In this document: positions 25,478 to 32,371 of the stretch, piece after piece | Layout: every line of letters begins with the position of its first letter | How positions within the stretch are numbered: position 1 is the stretch's first letter | DNA from: Cupriavidus basilensis | GTDB lineage: Bacteria > Pseudomonadota > Gammaproteobacteria > Burkholderiales > Burkholderiaceae | DNA: 64,000 bases | Assembly (NCBI RefSeq): GCF_008801925.2 | Contig: NZ_CP062804.1 | Span: 1,116,001-1,180,000 of the forward strand | Direction: 5' to 3' | Translations under genes and position numbers: made by a program | The notes under the pieces: generated by a model | Told to the model about the DNA's origin: nothing | What the model saw: the letters and a program-made list of their open reading frames with translations, nothing else | The model's database searches: none

Positions 25478-28234
25478 TTATTGCCAGCCAAAGCGTCGGA
25501 TATAGAACCGCTTGACCGCCGTCACCAGCAGCGCGTAGCCCAGCACGATGCCGATCATCCAGGGAAAATAGCCCGGCGGCAATGCTTCCAGCTTGAAGTA
25601 CGCCGCCAGCGGGCCCATTGGCAGCCAGATGCCCACGGCCATGATGGCCACCGTGGCCAACGTCAGCGGCCACGCCGCGCGGCTCTGGATGAACGGCAGC
25701 TTGGGCGTGCGGATCATGTGCACGATCAGCGTTTGCGTGAGCAGCCCGACCACGAACCAGCCGGACTGGAACAGCGCCTGCGCCTCCACGTTGTTGGCGG
25801 CGAACACGTACCACATCACCACATAGGTCGTGATGTCGAAGATCGAGCTGATCGGGCCGAAGACCACCATGAAGCGGCCGATGTCGCCCGGGTTCCAGCG
25901 CAGCGGCCGCGCCACCAGTTCCTTGTCCACGCGATCAAACGGAATCGCGATCTGCGAGACGTCGTACAGCAGGTTCTGCACCAGCAGTTGCAGCGGCAAC
26001 ATCGGCAGGAAGGGCAGGAAGGCGCTGGCCACCAGCACCGAGAACACGTTGCCGAAGTTGGAGCTGGCCGTCATGCGGATGTACTTCAGCATGTTGCTGA
26101 AGGTGCGCCGCCCTTCGATCACGCCTTCTTCCAGCACCATCAGGCTTTTTTCCAGCAGGATGAGGTCGGCGGCTTCCTTGGCGATATCTACCGCGCTGTC
26201 TACCGAGATGCCGATATCGGCCGCGCGCAGCGCGGGTGCATCGTTGATGCCGTCGCCCATGAAGCCAACCACGTGGTCGTTGGCGCGCAGCGCCAGCACC
26301 AGTTGCTCCTTGTGCAGCGGCGACAGGCGTGCGAATACGTTGTGATCTTCCACGGCACGGGCCAGCGTCGGGGCGTCCATCTTCTCGATGTCCGGCCCCA
26401 GCAGCACGCGCGTGACGGACAACCCGACTTCGCGGCAGATCTTGGCGGTGACCAGTTCGTTGTCGCCGGTCAGCACTTTCACCGTGACGCCGTGCTCGGC
26501 CAGCGCCTTGAGCGCGGGCAGCGTGGAATCCTTGGGCGGATCGAGAAAAGCGATGTACCCGACCAGCGTCAGCTCGCATTCGTCGGCCACGCCGTACTGC
26601 GTTTGCGTGGTGGGCGTTTCCTTCATGGCCACCGCGACCACGCGCAGGCCTTCCTCGTTGAGGTCGTGCGTCACCTGGCGCACGCGCGCCAGCATGTCGG
26701 CGTCCAGCGCTTGCGCCGCGCCATCGATCTGCACGCGCGTGCAGATGCCCAGCATTTCCTCCACCGCGCCTTTGCAGATCAGCGCGTTGTGATCCTCGCG
26801 CTCGGCCACCACCACCGACATGCGGCGCCGCTCGAAATCGAACGGGATCTCATCGACCTTGCTGTAATGCTGCGTCAGCTTGAGCTCGCTTTGCAGCTCC
26901 ACGTGATCGAGCACCGCGCGGTCGAGCAGGTTCTTCAGGCCGGTCTGGTAGTAGCTGTTCAGGTAAGCGTGCTTGAGCACGTCGGTGCTGATGCGGCCCA
27001 GCACATCGGTGTGGCGCTCCAGCACGATCTTGTCCTGCGTCAGCGTGCCTGTCTTGTCGGTGCACAGCACGTCCATGGCGCCGAAATTCTGGATCGCGTC
27101 GAGCCGCTTGACGATGACCTTGCGGCGCGACAACATCACCGCGCCCTTGGCCAGCGTGGAGGTCACGATCATCGGCAGCATCTCGGGCGTGAGCCCTACC
27201 GCGACGGACAAGGCAAAGAGGAAGGCCTGCGTCCAGTCGCCCTTGGTGAAGCCGTTGACCAGCAGCACCAGCGGCGCCATCACCAGCGCGAAGCGGATCA
27301 GCAGCCAGCTCACCTGGTTGACACCCGCCTGGAAGGCCGTGGCCGAGCGGTCGGTGCTGGTGACGCGCTCGGCCAGCGTGCCGAAGTAGGTGTGGTTGCC
27401 GGTGGCCAGCACCACGGCGGTGGCAGCGCCCGAGACCACATTGGTGCCCATGAAGGCGATGTTGGAGAGCTCCAGCGGGCTGTCGTGGCGATCGCGCAGC
27501 TCGGCGAATTTTTCCACGGGCAGCGATTCGCCCGTCATGGCCGCCTGGCTGATGAACAGGTCCTTGGCCGCGATGATGCGGCAGTCGGCGGGAATCATGT
27601 CGCCAGCCGAGAGTGCGACCAGGTCGCCCGGCACCAGCTTGCGGATAGGCACTTCGATCTTGTGCGGCGGGCGGGAATGCACGTGCACGTTGAAGTACTC
27701 TGCGCTGAAGGCGGCAACGCCGGCCGAAAGGTCCCGCCGGATCACCGTGGCGGTGGTGCTGACCATGGCCTTGAGGCTCTCCGCGGCCTGGTTGGAGCGC
27801 CGCTCCTGCACGAAGCGCAGCAGCGTGGACAGCGTCACCATGGTGCCGATGACGATCGTTGCCTTCATGTCCTCGGTGAAATAGGAAATCGCCGCCAGCA
27901 GTGTCAGCAACAGATTGAAGGGGTTGCTGTACGAATGCCACAGGTGCAGCCACGCCGGCAGCGGCTTCTCATGGTCGACCTCGTTCGGGCCGAACTGCTT
28001 GAGCTTTTCCTCCATCTCGGCGCTGGTCAGCCCGTCCTCGTGGGAGTGCATGCGTACCAGCACGGCCGGCACGTCTTCGCGCGCGGCGCGCTTTAGCGAT
28101 TGCGCCAACTGCTCCGGCACCGCGCGCGACGGCCCTGGCTTGCCCAGCGACTCGAACATCGCCAGCCGGCGGAAGTGGTGGGTCGCCCGGCGCGTGCGCA
28201 GGAAGGCGACAAAGAGCGTTTTCATCAGGTTCAT
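25478..28234 (-). CDS. Magnesium-translocating P-type ATPase (MgtA/MgtB, P3B type)
   Basis: This inner-membrane Mg2+ importer has 918 residues. TGESLPVEK is the dephosphorylation loop, CTDKTGTLTQDK carries the phosphorylated Asp, and GDGINDAPALRAADIG is the hinge motif. Ten membrane helices are expected: two pairs before the A and P domains and six after. AYSNPFNLLL-like text and NPxNLLL-type loops (NPFNLLLTLLAAISYF) match the Mg2+ subgroup. The ATG at 28234 suits the family N-terminus; 28225 is an alternative and neither has a strong ribosome site, which fits leader-controlled translation. Upstream lie a small ORF and a structured region. Confidence 0.94.
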   Translation of the reverse strand: MNLMKTLFVAFLRTRRATHHFRRLAMFESLGKPGPSRAVPEQLAQSLKRAAREDVPAVLVRMHSHEDGLTSAEMEEKLKQFGPNEVDHEKPLPAWLHLWHSYSNPFNLLLTLLAAISYFTEDMKATIVIGTMVTLSTLLRFVQERRSNQAAESLKAMVSTTATVIRRDLSAGVAAFSAEYFNVHVHSRPPHKIEVPIRKLVPGDLVALSAGDMIPADCRIIAAKDLFISQAAMTGESLPVEKFAELRDRHDSPLELSNIAFMGTNVVSGAATAVVLATGNHTYFGTLAERVTSTDRSATAFQAGVNQVSWLLIRFALVMAPLVLLVNGFTKGDWTQAFLFALSVAVGLTPEMLPMIVTSTLAKGAVMLSRRKVIVKRLDAIQNFGAMDVLCTDKTGTLTQDKIVLERHTDVLGRISTDVLKHAYLNSYYQTGLKNLLDRAVLDHVELQSELKLTQHYSKVDEIPFDFERRRMSVVVAEREDHNALICKGAVEEMLGICTRVQIDGAAQALDADMLARVRQVTHDLNEEGLRVVAVAMKETPTTQTQYGVADECELTLVGYIAFLDPPKDSTLPALKALAEHGVTVKVLTGDNELVTAKICREVGLSVTRVLLGPDIEKMDAPTLARAVEDHNVFARLSPLHKEQLVLALRANDHVVGFMGDGINDAPALRAADIGISVDSAVDIAKEAADLILLEKSLMVLEEGVIEGRRTFSNMLKYIRMTASSNFGNVFSVLVASAFLPFLPMLPLQLLVQNLLYDVSQIAIPFDRVDKELVARPLRWNPGDIGRFMVVFGPISSIFDITTYVVMWYVFAANNVEAQALFQSGWFVVGLLTQTLIVHMIRTPKLPFIQSRAAWPLTLATVAIMAVGIWLPMGPLAAYFKLEALPPGYFPWMIGIVLGYALLVTAVKRFYIRRFGWQ

Positions 28235-28295
28235 CGGTGCGGATTCCCAAAAGCCCCGGCGTGCCGGGCAGCGATGCTGGATTGAGGCGAGGAGC

Positions 28296-28322
28296 GGCAA
28301 AGGCGGGCGTGCCGCCTTCGCC
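28296..28322 (-). promoter_or_regulatory. Stem-loop in the leader just before the Mg2+ ATPase gene
   Basis: AAGGCGG (28300-28306) pairs with CCGCCTT (28312-28318), and GGC/GCC extend it across one mismatch. It lies between the small ORF stop and the ATPase start, 62-88 nt upstream of the ATG, where attenuator or anti-attenuator stems occur in mgtA leaders. Confidence 0.4.
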
Positions 28323-28353
28323 GGATGCGGTGAGCGTGACAGCGGCGCGCGCG

Positions 28354-28521
28354 TCAGCCCGGCCGGGGCCGGCGCGTGGCGTCATGACGCGCTGCGGCAC
28401 GGCGCGCGGGGGGCAGGGCCAGCGTGAGCAGGAGGACGGCGGCACTGCCTGGCCCGCCGGCGTGGCAGCGCAGGATCTGCAGCGCCAGCAAGGCATGTTG
28501 TGCGATGAAGAGGGACGGCAT
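28354..28521 (-). CDS. Small ORF, 55 residues, candidate Mg2+ leader peptide or small membrane protein
   Basis: The ATG at 28521 is preceded by a full AGGAGG four bases upstream, the strongest ribosome site in this region. The product starts MPSLFIAQHALLALQIL, has a second hydrophobic stretch (SAAVLLLTLALPP), and ends in a Pro/Arg-rich tail (RRAAARHDATRRPRPG). It stops 119 nt before the Mg2+ ATPase start on the same strand. In Salmonella the mgtA leader carries mgtL, a short Pro-containing ORF whose translation senses Mg2+ and proline charge, and MgtR is a small hydrophobic peptide acting on MgtC. Either role is conceivable. No homologue is recognised. Confidence 0.5.
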   Translation of the reverse strand: MPSLFIAQHALLALQILRCHAGGPGSAAVLLLTLALPPARRAAARHDATRRPRPG

Positions 28522-28645
28522 GGGGCCTCCTGGCGCTAACGCTCGAGGGCGCGCGCAGGCAGCGGCGGATAACGCATCGCGAAACTGCGGACGAACGCAT
28601 TCTCGCGGCGGGATAGCCGCAGGCATTTACAACGAACTGGGAGGG

Positions 28646-28762
28646 GGTCGCACGGAGAACCCGTGCAACGGACCACTACCCGCCGGTATCGGCTAGGCAG
28701 TGGCGGTAAGACGCCTGGACTTGCCTAGCCGTTCAAGGTTTGGCCGTAAGGCCAACTAGAAC
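28646..28762 (-). ncRNA. Candidate structured leader RNA of the Mg2+ ATPase locus (strand tentative)
   Basis: Three clean hairpins follow one another. GCACGG/CCGTGC at 28650-28666 has a 5-nt loop and a GGTC/GACC extension. A 10-bp stem CGGCTAGGCA/TGCCTAGCCG at 28690-28731 encloses GGCG/CGCC. TTGGCC/GGCCAA at 28740-28755 has a GTAA tetraloop on the plus strand and sits inside GTTC/GAAC. Placement 400-500 nt upstream of the ATPase start suggests a metal-responsive leader on the minus strand, but GNRA-type loops appear only on the plus strand, so the strand is uncertain. It does not match the M-box consensus as I recall it. Confidence 0.35.
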
Positions 28763-28860
28763 AACTGTCCATGGAGATGACTCCGAAGCGATAACGGGGC
28801 GAAGGGTAACAAAGGCGGCGCGCGCTTGGCAATCTTTTTCTTCCGGCTTTTTCCGTCAGA

Positions 28861-28874
28861 TAGGACACGTCCTA
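28861..28874. promoter_or_regulatory. Perfect palindrome TAGGAC-AC-GTCCTA
   Basis: A 6-bp perfect inverted repeat with a 2-bp centre lies between the divergent DUF6630-like gene and the magnesium locus. Its size and symmetry fit a dimeric repressor site. The regulator is not identifiable from the window. Confidence 0.4.
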
Positions 28875-29175
28875 AACTTTGCGTTTTTCGTGCCGTAAGG
28901 CAACTTGTACTGCGCTGGTCCGGTGAGGCGATCCGCGCGTTAGGGATGCCCCTTCCATGCGTATGCGTAGTAGCGCCACGCACCAACCTTTGTCAGAATA
29001 GGGGGCTGCCATTTTCCCGGCGTCGGGCAAAGCACCGCCAGACGTTCGGCCACTCGGATGCTCGCACAAGGTTCCGGCATCCGAGTCAACCACCGCGCCG
29101 GCTCGCGGCATCACGCTGTGGCCTGCCAGCATCGAACCCCTTCCGTTCCCTGTGTTCCCAACCTGCCAGAAGCCT

Positions 29176-29676
29176 ATGACCACTGTGCTCCCGAGTGAAA
29201 CGCAGGACGCCGTGCGCGAGCTGATCCTGCTGATTTCTCTGCACGACCAGGATGCCGCTGACAAATACTGGACCGCGTTCCAGCATGCGCTTGCGCGCAC
29301 CGATACCGGCTGCGAGGGCCATATGCTGCTATGGCCGCTGACCGAAGCCATCGGCGCCGCGGGCTTCTACGTGGAATGGAAAGACACGGCCGCCGTGGTG
29401 CGCGGTGTGCAAGCGTTGTGCGACCGGGTCGGCCTGCGCGTGGACTGGGGCGTGCCCGAGCCGCTCGCGGCAGCCTTCCTCGCGGGCAAGGATGTGCCCG
29501 GCTTGATGGCGATCGCGCAGGTCTCGTTGCAAGCGGCTGGCTTTACGCTGTGGTGCTGGGACACGCAGGCTGACGCCTACGCGGGATGGATGATCCGCAG
29601 CGCGGATGAGCCGGTGCTGGCCAGGCTTGCCATGCAGCTTCACCTGATGATCGATCCCGCGGACGAAACCTACTGA
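29176..29676 (+). CDS. DUF6630-like protein of unknown function
   Basis: This soluble 166-residue protein is acidic, without signal peptide or membrane segment. The C-terminus (QADAYAGWMIRSAD) resembles what I recall of DUF6630 proteins, a poorly characterised group. The ATG at 29176 is preferred; a GTG at 29152 is in frame and would add eight residues. It is monocistronic: 560 bp of non-coding DNA and a terminator follow. Confidence 0.75.
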   Translation: MTTVLPSETQDAVRELILLISLHDQDAADKYWTAFQHALARTDTGCEGHMLLWPLTEAIGAAGFYVEWKDTAAVVRGVQALCDRVGLRVDWGVPEPLAAAFLAGKDVPGLMAIAQVSLQAAGFTLWCWDTQADAYAGWMIRSADEPVLARLAMQLHLMIDPADETY

Positions 29677-29889
29677 GCCGGCTCCGACTCAGCGTTCACA
29701 ATTGTTGACATTTGTACCGGGCGGCAGCGAAAGCCTCGTGGCTGTCCGATGCTGGCTCGGCGGCATGCCTGTGCGCTTTGCGCATTGCCGCTGTCTTTCA
29801 CGCCTTTCGACAAAGCCGGACCATGCGCCCTACGCGCGTGCCATGTGTATCGTCTGGCGGGATCGCCAAACGGGTAAGGCGCTGTGACA

Positions 29890-30028
29890 CAGTTGTTTGC
29901 CTTTGCAAGATGGGGGAGCCGCTAACCTGTCGGCCGGGGTGTCCAAAACGGCATCCCTTGCCCGCAGGCAGCGGTGCCCCCTGCTGCCGATTTGCCCGCC
30001 AGGCCATGTCTCATGGCCTGGTTTTTTT
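29890..30028 (+). ncRNA. Candidate small RNA ending in the intrinsic terminator
   Basis: The stretch contains a GCCG/CGGC stem near 29930, a GGGGTG/CATCCC stem with a G-U pair near 29937-29958, and a GGCAG/CTGCC stem near 29967-29988, then the terminator. There is no open reading frame with a ribosome site. The 5' end is not defined, and the terminator might instead close a long 3' UTR of the DUF6630-like gene. Confidence 0.35.
29999..30028 (+). terminator. Rho-independent terminator with 10-bp stem and T7
   Basis: CCAGGCCATG (29999-30008) pairs perfectly with CATGGCCTGG (30012-30021) around a 3-nt loop and is followed by seven T. It works only in the plus direction, and the nearest plus-strand gene ends 320 bp upstream. 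Confidence 0.9.
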
Positions 30029-30237
30029 CGCTGCGCGGACCCGGCCGCGCCAGCGCAAAAGCGCGCCAACACGATATGGCACAATGCCATCTTGCTTTTT
30101 GCCGGGGCCACGGCGATCGCTGCGGCGGTTCGCGCACATGGCTGCGGTTCGCCCTCGTTTTCTTTGCTTGAGACTCATTCCGGATTGCCCGCGCAGCGCG
30201 CCAAAGAGCGCCCGAAGTGGCCAGCCGGACGCCCCGC

Positions 30238-31140
30238 ATGCGCTTTTCCCATTTTGTTCGTCTCGCCGCCGGGACCCTGGCGTACAGCCTGAGTCTCGCC
30301 TGCGTGGCCGCGCCGGCAGCCCTCGCCGACATGTCAGCGAGCGCACTGCCTGAGATTCAGCTGGCCGCACTGCGCGCGCAGCGGCCACTCCCGCCCATCC
30401 GCTTCCTGCTCACCTTCGACGACGGCCCCGATGCCGGCGAGGATGGCAGCACGCCGCTGATCCTGCGCCAGCTTGCCGACAACCCGGTGACGCCGGGCAT
30501 CAAAGCGCTCTTCTTCGTGCAAACCGCTCACCCGAGGCGCGGCGGCGGCGAGGCCGGCAAAGCGCAGATGCATGCTACCTGCCTCGCCGGCCATCGGCTG
30601 GCGGTGCATAGCGGGTTGCCGATCGGGCATCTCTCGCATACACGCATGTCGCCCGAGGAACTGGAGGCGTCGCTGCTGTCGGGCGAGGCCGACATCATCG
30701 CGCAATGCCGCGGCGCGGCTCAGCTGGTACGCCCGCCCAACTGGGCCTACAACGATGCGGTGCAGGCGGTCTACCGCAAGCTCGGCCTGGGCATGCTGAT
30801 GTCGGACGTGAACGCGCGCGACGGCAAGATCTACGGCTGGCATATCAGCCTGCGCCGCCGCTCGCATATGAATAGCGAGCTGGCGCAGGTCAAGGTGGCC
30901 ATCGCCGAGCAGCGGCTGCCATTGATGGGGGGCGTGGTGCCGATCGTGGTGAGCTTTCATGACACCAACGACTACACGGCCTCGCACATGACCGAGTACC
31001 TGCAGATCCTGGTGGAAGAAGCCCGGGAGAACGGCCTGGTGCTGGCGGACCCGCCGTTCTACACGGATGCGCGGGTGGCCGAACGCGCCGCGCGGCTGCG
31101 CGCGCAGTCGGGCGTATATGCGCGCGACAGCTGGCCCTGA
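30238..31140 (+). CDS. Exported polysaccharide deacetylase family protein (NodB-like)
   Basis: This 300-residue protein begins with a signal peptide (FVRLAAGTLAYSLSLACVAA). Motif 1 reads LLTFDDGPDAGEDG with the general-base and metal Asp pair, and motif 2 reads HSGLPIGHLSHTRMSPEEL with metal-binding His residues. RPPNWAYN resembles motif 3 (usually RPPYG), and VSFHDTND is the late motif with the catalytic His. It should remove acetyl groups from a periplasmic or cell-wall glycan. The ATG at 30238 is chosen; a GTG at 30217 with AAAGAG upstream is the alternative. It precedes the ExbB-like operon on the same strand. Confidence 0.88.
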   Translation: MRFSHFVRLAAGTLAYSLSLACVAAPAALADMSASALPEIQLAALRAQRPLPPIRFLLTFDDGPDAGEDGSTPLILRQLADNPVTPGIKALFFVQTAHPRRGGGEAGKAQMHATCLAGHRLAVHSGLPIGHLSHTRMSPEELEASLLSGEADIIAQCRGAAQLVRPPNWAYNDAVQAVYRKLGLGMLMSDVNARDGKIYGWHISLRRRSHMNSELAQVKVAIAEQRLPLMGGVVPIVVSFHDTNDYTASHMTEYLQILVEEARENGLVLADPPFYTDARVAERAARLRAQSGVYARDSWP

Positions 31141-31203
31141 GGCCTTGGCGGCAAGGTAATCGCGGGGCGGGTCCTGGCTTGGGATAACGGGGCGCCCGCG
31201 ACG

Positions 31204-31209
31204 TACAAT
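31204..31209 (+). promoter_or_regulatory. Candidate -10 element of the ExbB/CobN operon
   Basis: TACAAT lies 60 bp before the ExbB-like start, with TTGGGA at 31179-31184 as a poorly spaced (19 nt) -35. It is the only good -10 in the 128-bp gap after the deacetylase gene. Confidence 0.4.
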
Positions 31210-31268
31210 ACTGCGCCGGGGCCGGCTGCGGCCTGCCGATCCCCCTAACCCAATTGCCGCCAATCACA

Positions 31269-31955
31269 ATGGAAAGCGTCGTCACCGAGATTTTCTTCCG
31301 CCTTTCCACGGCGTTCTTCTGGCCGGTCGCGCTGGCGTTGCTGGTGCTGTTCGTGCTCTCGCTGGCCGATCTCGGCGGCCTGATCGTGCAGTCCCGGCGC
31401 CGCGCCGTGGCGCCGCGCAGCGATCTCCCCGCGCTGGCCAACGCGCTGGCCTCCAGCCTGCAAAATGGCACGCGGGCGCATCTGGACGCGGCATTGCTGT
31501 CGCCTTCGCTAGCCCGCTTCTGGGGCATGCTGGAAGAACGGCTCGCCCGGCTCGATTCGCACGAACACCTTGACCTGTGGCTGGACGAAACGCTGCAGCG
31601 CGAGGAAATGCGCGTGGCCAACCGGCTCGACCTGACCCGCACGCTGGTGCGCATCGCGCCGATGCTGGGCCTGGCCGGCACCATCATCCCGCTCGGGCCG
31701 GCGCTGCAATCGCTGCTCGGCGGCGACATGGCCGGCATGGTCAACCACCTGGTGATCGGCTTTGGCGCGGTCGTCTGCGGGCTGGTGCTGGGCGGCATTG
31801 CCTACGTGCTGACGCTCACGCGCGAGCGCTGGGCGCGCAGCGATCTCAAGGAAATGGAAAACCTGTGCGAGCTGGTGCTGCGGGCCATGCCCGAACCGGT
31901 GGCGCCCGCGGCACACGCGCGCGCCGCCATCCATCTGGCCGGGACCCAGGCCTGA
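31269..31955 (+). CDS. MotA/TolQ/ExbB-type proton channel protein
   Basis: This 228-residue inner-membrane protein has three helices in the ExbB pattern: one near the N-terminus (PVALALLVLFVLSLADLGGL) and two after a cytoplasmic loop (LVRIAPMLGLAGTIIPLGPA and LVIGFGAVVCGLVLGGIAYV). The APMLGLAGTIIPLG segment is the conserved TolQ/ExbB core. The stop overlaps the start of the DUF2149 gene by one base, so they are coupled. In the family, ExbB-type pentamers with an ExbD-type dimer convert proton-motive force into work on a periplasmic partner. Here the next gene but one encodes an exported CobN-like protein, the likely partner. Confidence 0.93.
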   Translation: MESVVTEIFFRLSTAFFWPVALALLVLFVLSLADLGGLIVQSRRRAVAPRSDLPALANALASSLQNGTRAHLDAALLSPSLARFWGMLEERLARLDSHEHLDLWLDETLQREEMRVANRLDLTRTLVRIAPMLGLAGTIIPLGPALQSLLGGDMAGMVNHLVIGFGAVVCGLVLGGIAYVLTLTRERWARSDLKEMENLCELVLRAMPEPVAPAAHARAAIHLAGTQA

Positions 31956-32371
31956 TGGACGCGGGCCAGGGACACCAGTTCAGGCGGCGGCGCTTTGTGC
32001 GGCGGCGACGCGCGCAGGGCGAGCTTGCCTCGGTGCATCGGGAAGACCCGCTGGCCGGCGTGGCCAACCTGTTCGATGCCTCCATCGTCTTTGCCGTGGG
32101 CCTGATGGTGGCGCTCACGCAAGCGTTCAGCCTGACCCAGCTGCTCAATCCCGACTCGCAGTTCACCCTGGTCCAGCGCGATCCGCGCACCGGCGAGCTG
32201 CAATGGCTGGAGAAGAACCGCAAGGAGGTCAAGGTCAGCAAGATGTCCCCGCAGCAGAAAACGGGCGAGGGCACCCGGCTGGGCGTGGCTTACCAGTTGC
32301 CGGATGGCAGCGTGGTGTATGTGCCGGAAGGCGCGGCGGCCAGCGCGGCCTCGGCCCCGGGCGCGCGTTGA
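31955..32371 (+). CDS. DUF2149 protein, ExbD-like in layout
   Basis: This 138-residue protein has an Arg-rich cytoplasmic N-terminus (FRRRRFVRRRR), then a conserved DPLAGVANLFDASIVFAVGL segment running into one membrane helix, then a short periplasmic domain and an Ala-rich end. One helix with a small periplasmic domain is the ExbD/TolR/MotB plan. Both junctions overlap by one base (TGATG), giving a tight ExbB-DUF2149-CobN unit. DUF2149 proteins are known next to CobN-like and ExbB-like genes in several phyla, including haem-use loci of the Bacteroidetes (stated from memory). Confidence 0.88.
   Translation: MDAGQGHQFRRRRFVRRRRAQGELASVHREDPLAGVANLFDASIVFAVGLMVALTQAFSLTQLLNPDSQFTLVQRDPRTGELQWLEKNRKEVKVSKMSPQQKTGEGTRLGVAYQLPDGSVVYVPEGAAASAASAPGAR

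Larger units (their letters stand above)
28522..29175. other. Divergent intergenic region upstream of the magnesium locus
   Basis: No other gene is supportable. The segment 28646-28762 folds into consecutive stable hairpins and is listed separately. TAGGACACGTCCTA at 28861-28874 is a perfect inverted repeat and may be an operator. TGCCGTAAGGCA at 28891-28902 repeats the GTAA-loop hairpin theme of the structured segment. Confidence 0.5.
29677..30237. other. Intergenic region with orphan terminator and possible small RNA
   Basis: No protein gene is supportable. TTGACA occurs at 29705-29710 but has no clear -10 partner. From about 29890 several GC hairpins lead into a textbook terminator at 29999-30028. 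ATGGCA-CAA-TGCCAT at 30076-30090 is a perfect inverted repeat in front of the deacetylase gene and may be an operator. Confidence 0.5.

Noticed and set aside
28690..28762. tRNA gene (GTTCAAGG resembles a T loop)
   Set aside because: No acceptor stem, anticodon arm or correct spacing can be drawn; the hairpins have other partners.
29937..29990. TPP riboswitch (GGGGTG-like start)
   Set aside because: The CTGAGA and ACCCTTTGAACCTGAT core elements are absent and no thiamine gene follows.
30077..30095. Sigma-54 promoter (TGGCAC with TTGC)
   Set aside because: The distance between the GG and GC elements is 16 bp and not the required 12; the sequence is better read as an inverted repeat.
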